Assembly: GCA_020846145.1 (NCBI GenBank)
Contig: JADLEL010000107.1
Coordinates: 1-64,000, forward strand
Length of the DNA: 64,000 nt
Direction of reading: 5' to 3'
DNA from: Pirellulales bacterium
GTDB lineage: Bacteria; Planctomycetota; Planctomycetia; Pirellulales; Thermoguttaceae
The notes below the pieces were generated by a model that was not told the origin of the DNA, did no database searches, and was given only the letters and a program-made list of their open reading frames with translations. This document shows positions 58,437 through 64,000 of this stretch, one piece after another (position 1 is the first letter of the stretch; each line of letters opens with the position of its first letter). The position numbers were made by a program, and so were the translations under genes.

Positions 58437-58796
58437 TAGGGGTGGGGACAGGTAACGGGGGAAGGGAAACGGCAATTCGCGTAGCCACGGCTTCCACGCG
58501 GAGGTGCGCGGGGGCGAGCATTCGATCGAATAAAGGTAAATTGTATTTCCTATCACCCATAAACGCCATGCACAGATATCTATGCGCAGGAGACGGTTTT
58601 TGAGTCGAAATAATTTCCGAACGCGATCTTACTCGACGCATTTCGAGCAATCTAATCCCTTGCAGAGTAGAGACCCTGCGTTTGGTTGAGATTGTCGCTT
58701 CTCAAAAATCAACGGAAAGCGAACCGAGGGGTTTATCCCCTCGGCTGGAAGTGCGATATCGTTCGACGGTTCTAGCCGAGGGGATAAACTTCTTTC
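58437..58796. other. Intergenic region upstream of the sigma factor gene
   Basis: No gene is seen. From about 58727 to 58796 lies a palindromic set: CCGAGGGGTTTATCCCCTCGG, then after about 30 bases the inverse-oriented AGCCGAGGGGATAAAC. The AT-rich stretch around 58535-58560 may hold the sigma-gene promoter; I see no clear pair. Confidence 0.5.
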
Positions 58797-59002
58797 GTAA
58801 GCGTTCACGCCCCGGTCGGGGACTGGTCCATTTTTCGGCGGGAAAACGTATTTTGTGGACAAACGGCAGGCCGAAAACATGGACCTGTCCCCTTCCCGCG
58901 GCGCGAGGGGGACAGTCCCATTTTCGCGGCGATTAAGCACTTTTTACGGCACCATCATCTTTTGCGCCGCGAAAATCGGGACAGTCCCCTGTGAACGGTT
59001 AC
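58797..59002 (+). repeat. Hairpin MITE, copy D (complete, 206 bp)
   Basis: The most complete copy. Termini GTAAGCGTTCAC (58797-58808) and GTGAACGGTTAC (58991-59002) are inverted repeats. Hairpin 1 has arms GGGGACTGGTCCATTTTTCG and the inverse ending CATGGACCTGTCCCC; hairpin 2 has arms GGGGGACAGTCCCATTTTCG and CGAAAATCGGGACAGTCCCC. It lies between the sigma/giant unit and the end of the PPC-domain gene. Confidence 0.9.
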
Positions 59003-59048
59003 CTTCTTTCAACGTCTGTGTGAGACGTTACACTACATTCCGCGCAGC

Positions 59049-61190
59049 TCATTGCGCGGCTTCGCATTCGGCGGTCTTTCGATCCATGAAATCGTCCGTC
59101 AGCAGACCCTCCTCGAAAAGGAGATTGAGTTGCCGCAAGCGCCCGGCGACTTGTTGTTTGGTGAACTTAGGCTTCTCCGCTGTCGAATCGGCGGGCGCGA
59201 CCGCGGCTTTGGATTCGGGCGCAGGCGGCGCAGGAGGGCGTCTCGCGCGTTTGGGCGGTGGCACGGCGGAGGGAGAGAATACCAATACTTGCAGGTCCGC
59301 CGCCGGGACCAGATGCCGCCACAGGAACGCTTGCATCCGGTCTTCCGTGGGTACCGACGCGCGAACGATCTCCCGTCCGCCAATTTTCGCGCGGCCTTCG
59401 ATGACAAGCCCCAGGGGATGGTCGGTCTCCGACAAATCGGTTTTCACCACCAGCCGCGTTTCCGTTTGAGTTCCCTTCAGTACGCAGGGCGCCGAAGAAA
59501 AACCCGTCGGCGGATTTTTCAAATCCAGTTTGATATCGCCGACGAATCCGTCCTTCCGGAGGGCGCGGACGGTGAAGGGACGGCTGCCTTTGCCGTTCAG
59601 CGCGTTGCCGGAAGGCACGGCGAAGAGCGCGAAATCGGGTTGCGGCGGGCCGATGCGCAGCCGGTACGCATACTCCGCCCCGCCGTTGCGCGCCGTATCG
59701 CCCAGATGCACGCAGTAGATGCCGTCCGCGGGCAGTTTGAAAGTCAGATAAGAATCGGCGGGATGCGTGTTCACGCCGGATTCCTCATTTTCGCAATCGT
59801 CGTTATGGGCCAACGGTTTGCCGGCCGCATCGGTGATTTTCAATAGCGAATCGAGCGGGGAATCGAGCCGGCGCGCGGCAACCTGCGCGACGATCTCCTC
59901 GCCCGCGCGGCCCGAAAATCGAAAGACATCCCAATCGTCCGGCCGGTCGATGCGGCCGTTGACGATGACCGGAAGCTCCACCTTCTGCGCGTTCGACGGT
60001 TCGTCGTTGGATTCCTTTTCGAGGTATTCGGGCAACTCGTTCAGGGCGAAAGGCAAACGATTGGAAATGTAGCCGTTTTTCCGCGCGGCGACCGAATGGA
60101 TTTCAGGTTCCGCATCGGAATCCGGCATAATCGGGCCGGCATTTTCGAGGTTCCAACCGTACATTTCGATCTTCGCCGCCGCGCCCGATCTGCCGCCCAA
60201 GGGAAAAATGCTCGTTACGAAAGGCAGTTCGCCGATCGTCGCGCGATAGACGAAATCCTCCCGGCCGCGGTAGAGGGCGTCGGCAATCGTGAAAAGATAA
60301 TCGCCGTCGCTCGGCACTTCGAAAAAAATAACCGGATCGGGATGGAATCGGTAGTCGTCGTTATATACCAGTGCTTTGCCTTTGGCGTCGGAGAGCGTCA
60401 GCACCGGCTGAAACCAGCCGGGCACGGCGTCGGCGATAAAGGGAACCAACTGCCGCGCTTGGACGAAGAGTACGAGCCGCTGCCCCTTGCGGGCTTCGAA
60501 TCGGTAGCGATTCACCTCGCCGGAAGCGATTTGCCCGTTCGCAATACAGGGCAAATCGATACGCTGCTCGACTTCGTTTTCCGGCCGCTTGCGAACCGCG
60601 GTCTCCTCCTTGCCGAGCACCTGAAGCGGGGCGCTGATCATGGGCTTTCGCGTGAATTCGGGCAGTTGGCCGACGTGGAAAACCAGCGGATTCGATACGC
60701 CCCGCTGCGTGATCAGCCGCACTTCGCGCGGGCCGGGTTCCGCGTCGGGGGCCACCGTAATCTCGGCCATAATCAGGCTGGAAATCGAATTGCAGGCCGG
60801 CGCCTGCACGAACTCGACCATGCGCCGCTCGATTTTTGCGATCAGTTCGCGCGTTGAATCATCCTTTTCCGCTCTTCCTTGCTTCAACTCGTTGAGTTGC
60901 TCCCTCAACAAAGCGACTTCTTGAGCGCCTAATCTTCGATAATATTCGAGCACCTTGGCTTGAACGCCCAGGCCGGATATCAACACCTCCTTAATGCCGT
61001 CCAAGCCTTGACCTCCCAAGCGGATTTGGAAGGTTGTGCCCTGCCGCCCGCCGGCCGGATAGACGAAACCGATATACGGCCTAACCTGTGCCTGCGCCGC
61101 GGACGCCATCGCCATCACGCCGACGAAAATCAGCATGGATAGCCGCACTTTTCGCAAAAGCCCCCGTTTCTCCTGCACGATGAAAAGCAT
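59049..61190 (-). CDS. Secreted protein with PPC-type beta-sandwich domains
   Basis: 713 residues, with a signal peptide (MLIFVGVMAMASAAQA, ending near residue 34; an alternative start is Met19). The first domain (RPYIGFVYPAGGRQGTTFQI, then LGGQGL) is an IPT/TIG-like or planctomycete-specific beta domain, followed by a helical insert (EVALLREQLNELKQGRAEKD). Two bacterial pre-peptidase C-terminal (PPC) domains follow, about 225-330 (NRYRFEARKGQRLVLFVQAR, DGDYLFTIADALYRG) and about 395-515 (DVFRFSGRAGEEIVAQVAAR, DGIYCVHLGDTARNGG). A Pro/Ala-rich linker precedes a short C-terminal helix. It is the third gene of the DUF1549/DUF1501 operon; the start lies one base from the DUF1501 stop. Confidence 0.85.
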   Translation of the reverse strand: MLFIVQEKRGLLRKVRLSMLIFVGVMAMASAAQAQVRPYIGFVYPAGGRQGTTFQIRLGGQGLDGIKEVLISGLGVQAKVLEYYRRLGAQEVALLREQLNELKQGRAEKDDSTRELIAKIERRMVEFVQAPACNSISSLIMAEITVAPDAEPGPREVRLITQRGVSNPLVFHVGQLPEFTRKPMISAPLQVLGKEETAVRKRPENEVEQRIDLPCIANGQIASGEVNRYRFEARKGQRLVLFVQARQLVPFIADAVPGWFQPVLTLSDAKGKALVYNDDYRFHPDPVIFFEVPSDGDYLFTIADALYRGREDFVYRATIGELPFVTSIFPLGGRSGAAAKIEMYGWNLENAGPIMPDSDAEPEIHSVAARKNGYISNRLPFALNELPEYLEKESNDEPSNAQKVELPVIVNGRIDRPDDWDVFRFSGRAGEEIVAQVAARRLDSPLDSLLKITDAAGKPLAHNDDCENEESGVNTHPADSYLTFKLPADGIYCVHLGDTARNGGAEYAYRLRIGPPQPDFALFAVPSGNALNGKGSRPFTVRALRKDGFVGDIKLDLKNPPTGFSSAPCVLKGTQTETRLVVKTDLSETDHPLGLVIEGRAKIGGREIVRASVPTEDRMQAFLWRHLVPAADLQVLVFSPSAVPPPKRARRPPAPPAPESKAAVAPADSTAEKPKFTKQQVAGRLRQLNLLFEEGLLTDDFMDRKTAECEAAQ

Positions 61191-61191
61191 G

Positions 61192-62556
61192 TTACATGAT
61201 CTCCGTCAATAGGCCCGCCGACTTCACGTTTTCCGCTGCGGAGGGCAGCACGCGGGCCTCAATGCCCAGGGGATGAGGCAGCCGGGCGTTGGCGTCGATG
61301 CCGGCCAAACGATAAATGCTCCCCAGCAAATCCACCGGATAGACCGGCCGTTCCTTGACCTCTTCGGCCTTGGCATCCGACGAACCCACCACGTGCCCGC
61401 CCTTGAATCCGCCCCCGGCGACGAGGACCGAAAAGACGTTGCCGTAATGGTTGCGGCCGCCGTTCCAGGGCGGTTGCCAATCGACTTTCGGACCTCGGCC
61501 GAATTCGCCGCAGCACCAGACCAGCGTGCTCTCGAGCAGGCCGCGGTCGTGCAAATCGGACAATAACGCCGCCAAACCTTGATCGAGTTGCGGGCATTGA
61601 CGTCGCATGGTCGCGAAATGATTGCTGTGCGTGTCCCAGCCGCCGGGATAGTTGATCACCACGTAGGGGACGCCGATTTCGACCAACCGCCGCGCCGCCA
61701 GGCAATCCTGCCCGAAGTTATGGCGGCCGTAGCGATCGCGCAATTCCGCTTTCTCTTTGGAGAGGTCGAAGACTTCCTTGCCCGAACCTAAGATCAACTC
61801 GTACGCCGCGTTCTTGGCTTCCTCCGCCGTCGCCAACTGGGGACTGGCCGCCATCAGGTTGCCCATCGTGTTCAGCTTGCCCAGCAATTCGCGCCGCTCC
61901 TTCTGCCGGTTGTCGGGGATTCCGCGGGCGACGATTCCTTCTACTTCGAAGCGGAACGCGTTGGGGTCGCCACCCGTGGCGAAGGGCTTGTATTTCGGCC
62001 CCAAAAAGCCCTCTTCGGAAAACCGCCCCTGCGCCCGCGTCAGCACGACGTAGGGCGGAATCAATCCCTTGTACCGGGGACTCTTGAACAACGAGAACAC
62101 CGCGCCGACGCTCGGATATGCCAGCCGCTCGCCGGGCGCGTGTCCGGTTTGCATCAAGTACGCGGCCGTTTCATGCCCGTTGTTGCGGTGCGTCATGCCG
62201 CGGATGAGCGAAAACTTGTCGGCCTGTTTCGCCAACTGCGGAAACAGTTCGCCGAGTTGGATTCCATCCGCATTCGTGGGGATCGCCTTCGCCAAATCGC
62301 CCATGTATTCGCGGCCTGCTTCCGGTTTCGGATCCCAGGTGTCGATGTGCGACATACCGCCCCACAAAAATACTTGAATGACCGACTTGGCCTTGACGGT
62401 TGCGGAAGTTTTTTCCGGCTCCGCCGCCGCAATTGCGGGAGAGTCGCCGACCAATCGATCGGCCAGCATCAAACCCATCGTCCCGTGAACACCTCGGCGC
62501 AGGGCCTCGCGGCGCGAGAATCCCTTTGCATTCTCTGAATTTTGATTTTCGCTCAT
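61192..62556 (-). CDS. DUF1501 family protein with Tat signal
   Basis: 454 residues. The N-terminus has a Tat-type motif, FSRREALRRGVHGTMGLMLA, for export in folded form. The DUF1501 core (sulfatase/alkaline phosphatase-like fold): VIQVFLWGGMSHIDTWDPKP, LSLIRGMTHRNNGHETAAYL-like segment, GVPYVVINYPGGWDTHSNHF, TLVWCCGEFGRGPKVDW, NHYGNVFSVLVAGGGFKGGHVVG and YPVDLLGSIYRLAGID. DUF1501 genes nearly always follow a DUF1549/DUF1553 gene in planctomycetes, as here. The activity is unproven; the family is thought to work with the cytochrome-like partner in polymer or carbohydrate use. Confidence 0.95.
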   Translation of the reverse strand: MSENQNSENAKGFSRREALRRGVHGTMGLMLADRLVGDSPAIAAAEPEKTSATVKAKSVIQVFLWGGMSHIDTWDPKPEAGREYMGDLAKAIPTNADGIQLGELFPQLAKQADKFSLIRGMTHRNNGHETAAYLMQTGHAPGERLAYPSVGAVFSLFKSPRYKGLIPPYVVLTRAQGRFSEEGFLGPKYKPFATGGDPNAFRFEVEGIVARGIPDNRQKERRELLGKLNTMGNLMAASPQLATAEEAKNAAYELILGSGKEVFDLSKEKAELRDRYGRHNFGQDCLAARRLVEIGVPYVVINYPGGWDTHSNHFATMRRQCPQLDQGLAALLSDLHDRGLLESTLVWCCGEFGRGPKVDWQPPWNGGRNHYGNVFSVLVAGGGFKGGHVVGSSDAKAEEVKERPVYPVDLLGSIYRLAGIDANARLPHPLGIEARVLPSAAENVKSAGLLTEIM

Positions 62557-62618
62557 GGTTTCAACTTCCTTATGTTCGCCCCAGGGATGCTCTTAGCGCC
62601 AATCCCAAAATCCTGTCG

Positions 62619-62649
62619 GTTGGGGTGGCAGAACAACTGCCACCCCAAC
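62619..62649. repeat. GTTGGGGTGGCAG palindrome
   Basis: Perfect 13-base arms GTTGGGGTGGCAG and CTGCCACCCCAAC enclose AACAA, in the 116-base gap between the DUF1553 and DUF1501 genes. There is no T-run in the direction of transcription, so it is likely an interspersed palindrome or an mRNA-processing stem. Confidence 0.8.
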
Positions 62650-62672
62650 GAATTGAGGTTTTCGATAAGTCC

Positions 62673-64000
62673 TTAATGACGATAAAGAAACTCGGTGCTA
62701 TTGATCAACGCCCAGGTGATATCCACCCAAGCTTCGCGTCGCCGGATCGGTGGTATATTGACCGGCTTTGCCGCAACGGCGGATTTGTTCGTTGCCCCCG
62801 GCTTGTTCCCTGCGCCGGGCTTGTTCGTTGGTCCGGTTTTGTTCCCTGCCCCTGGCTCTTTCGGCTTGGGGAACCTGCAGTATGCCAGTACGCACTCCAT
62901 CTCGTCGGCCGTCGGCGGACGCGAGAGAATCGTCAGGTAAAGATCCTCCACGATCGCTTCCGGCTTGCGGCCCGACTCGAAGATCGCTTTCAATCCGGGG
63001 CCTTGATCGATTTTGCGCTGGATATGACTCGAATTCAACAAGTGCAGCCACTGGGCGGCGACCGGCTTGTTGTCGCGCTCGTTTTCCATGCCGGTGGCCC
63101 GCGCGGAACGTCCGAACAGGGTCAAAAACGGACTGGTGATGCTGCCGTCCGCGATCGAGATGGCGGGCTTGTCAGCCGGGATGTACGTAAAAGGCTCGGG
63201 AATCGGGCTGGTATAGAGGTCCGTCGTGCCGGAAATCTTGTTGATCGCGTCGATCAGCACTTCCGCGTCCAAGCGGCGCATCGCGTAACTGCCGAAGTTC
63301 GCCTCGGCTTCCTTGGCGTCGGGCTTCGGCACGGAGGAATACTGGTAAGCGTCAGAGTTCAAAATCAAACGGTAGAGGTGCTTCAGATCGTAGCGGCTGG
63401 CGATCAGCTCCTTTTCCAGATACGAAAGCAGTTCGGGATTACTCGGCGGATTGTCCGCGCGGATGTCGTCCGGCTCGTGGACGATGCCCCGTCCCAGCAA
63501 CCACGCCCAAACGCGGTTCGCGATGCACCGCGCGAACCAGGGATTTTTCCGCTCGATCAGCCAATCGGCGAAGACCTCGCGCGGATCCCGGTTCGGCGGC
63601 AAGTCGATTTTCGTGCCGTCGGGAAAAACTGCCAAAAGCGGCGCGGCGGCTCCCGTCGCATTCTTGTCATTTACGCCATCGGCTTTGAACGGATCCCAAA
63701 AAACGTGCTCCTCCTTCCATTCGCGCGTGGGCTTGTATCCGATCTGCGAAAAGAAAACGGTCATGCCCGCCAAGCGGTCTTTCGGCCAATTTTCGGCCCG
63801 CGATCCCATGAAAGTCAAGGCCACGGCGGCGGCGGTTCCTTCCGGCGTTTTGTTTTGCAGGGCGCGGTAGAAATTCACCGGGCCGACGCGGAAATTGCTG
63901 CCGCTCGAGGTGAGCATCTCGCGGACGAACTTGTCGTAGGGCTTGTTTTCGGCGATCGACGCCCGCACCCAGCGATGATACGCCTGGGCCGCGTTGGGCC
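62673..64000 (-). CDS. DUF1549/DUF1553 protein, C-terminal part (gene continues beyond the window)
   Basis: About 442 residues of the C-terminal half are present; the frame is open to the window edge (AAQAYHRWV precedes RASIAENKPYDKF), so the N-terminal part with any cytochrome c or DUF1549 domain lies outside. The DUF1553 signature is clear: FADWLIERKNPWFARCIANR, VWAWLLGRGIVHEPDDIRAD, NPPSNPELLSYLEKEL, LILNSDAYQYSS, RRLDAEVLIDAI, LTLFGRSARATGMENERDN. Near the end, five or so copies of a (P/G)GAGNK/PTNK unit form a low-complexity linker before the closing WVDITWALINSTEFLYRH. First gene of the operon in this window. Confidence 0.93.
   Translation of the reverse strand, partial: PNAAQAYHRWVRASIAENKPYDKFVREMLTSSGSNFRVGPVNFYRALQNKTPEGTAAAVALTFMGSRAENWPKDRLAGMTVFFSQIGYKPTREWKEEHVFWDPFKADGVNDKNATGAAAPLLAVFPDGTKIDLPPNRDPREVFADWLIERKNPWFARCIANRVWAWLLGRGIVHEPDDIRADNPPSNPELLSYLEKELIASRYDLKHLYRLILNSDAYQYSSVPKPDAKEAEANFGSYAMRRLDAEVLIDAINKISGTTDLYTSPIPEPFTYIPADKPAISIADGSITSPFLTLFGRSARATGMENERDNKPVAAQWLHLLNSSHIQRKIDQGPGLKAIFESGRKPEAIVEDLYLTILSRPPTADEMECVLAYCRFPKPKEPGAGNKTGPTNKPGAGNKPGATNKSAVAAKPVNIPPIRRREAWVDITWALINSTEFLYRH

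Noticed and set aside
1-64000. CRISPR array
   Set aside because: No run of regularly spaced direct repeats of 25-40 bases; the heptamer tracts have no spacers and the palindromes are scattered.

Overview
The window looks like chromosomal DNA of a planctomycete (Planctomycetota, probably near the Pirellulales). The evidence is the combination of a DUF1549/DUF1553 gene followed by a Tat-exported DUF1501 gene, PEP-CTERM proteins carrying formylglycine-enzyme-like (SUMF1) domains, an ECF-type sigma factor beside a Ser/Thr kinase with a beta-propeller, a giant VIT/vWA/TPR protein coupled to a second sigma factor, a CCxxPYDxCGP lipoprotein, a GC-rich coding bias and very repeat-rich intergenic DNA. 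The order is an inference; the phylum is well supported. No tRNA, rRNA or CRISPR array was seen.

Layout. 0-9 kb: a secreted SnoaL-like protein, a Gly/Asn-rich TPR protein, comB, glycyl-tRNA synthetase and a TPR/duplicated-domain protein bracketed by two copies of a hairpin MITE. 9-18 kb: rarA, a small lipoprotein, glgC, a UDP-xylose synthase, ftsK with an acidic tail, and a higBA toxin-antitoxin pair. 18-24 kb: a SUMF1-PEP-CTERM protein, an intact IS630-family element inserted at the edge of a MITE, a MoxR ATPase, a coiled-coil protein and thioredoxin. 24-37 kb: a polytopic membrane protein, aldehyde dehydrogenase, a four-S1-domain protein, serA, then a rightward series (GNAT, zinc-ribbon membrane protein, LptF/G permease, Nif3-like, glycosyltransferase, unknown 544-residue protein) with repeats between most genes. 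37-48 kb: a SUMF1/beta-repeat/PEP-CTERM protein, sigma factor plus kinase, a ComEA-like HhH protein, nadC, a candidate small RNA and a terpene-cyclase-fold membrane protein. 48-58 kb: the 3226-residue giant, translationally coupled to its ECF sigma factor. 59-64 kb: a leftward operon DUF1549/1553 (cut by the window edge), DUF1501, secreted PPC-domain protein.

The most unusual property is the load of small palindromic elements. I count at least ten structural families: terminal-inverted-repeat MITEs, paired hairpins, and inverted pairs of heptanucleotide tracts. Several lie inside genes. One is read in frame in the N-terminal segment of the giant protein, another lies in its TPR region, two lie in nadC, one palindrome sits in the activation segment of the kinase, one supplies the kinase stop codon and one can supply the start of the S1 protein. 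Other heptamer tracts occupy the ribosome-binding position before the Nif3-like and 544-residue genes. The candidate sRNA (near-consensus sigma70 promoter, hairpin, strong intrinsic terminator) and the paired heptamer tracts are the strongest candidates for undescribed elements.
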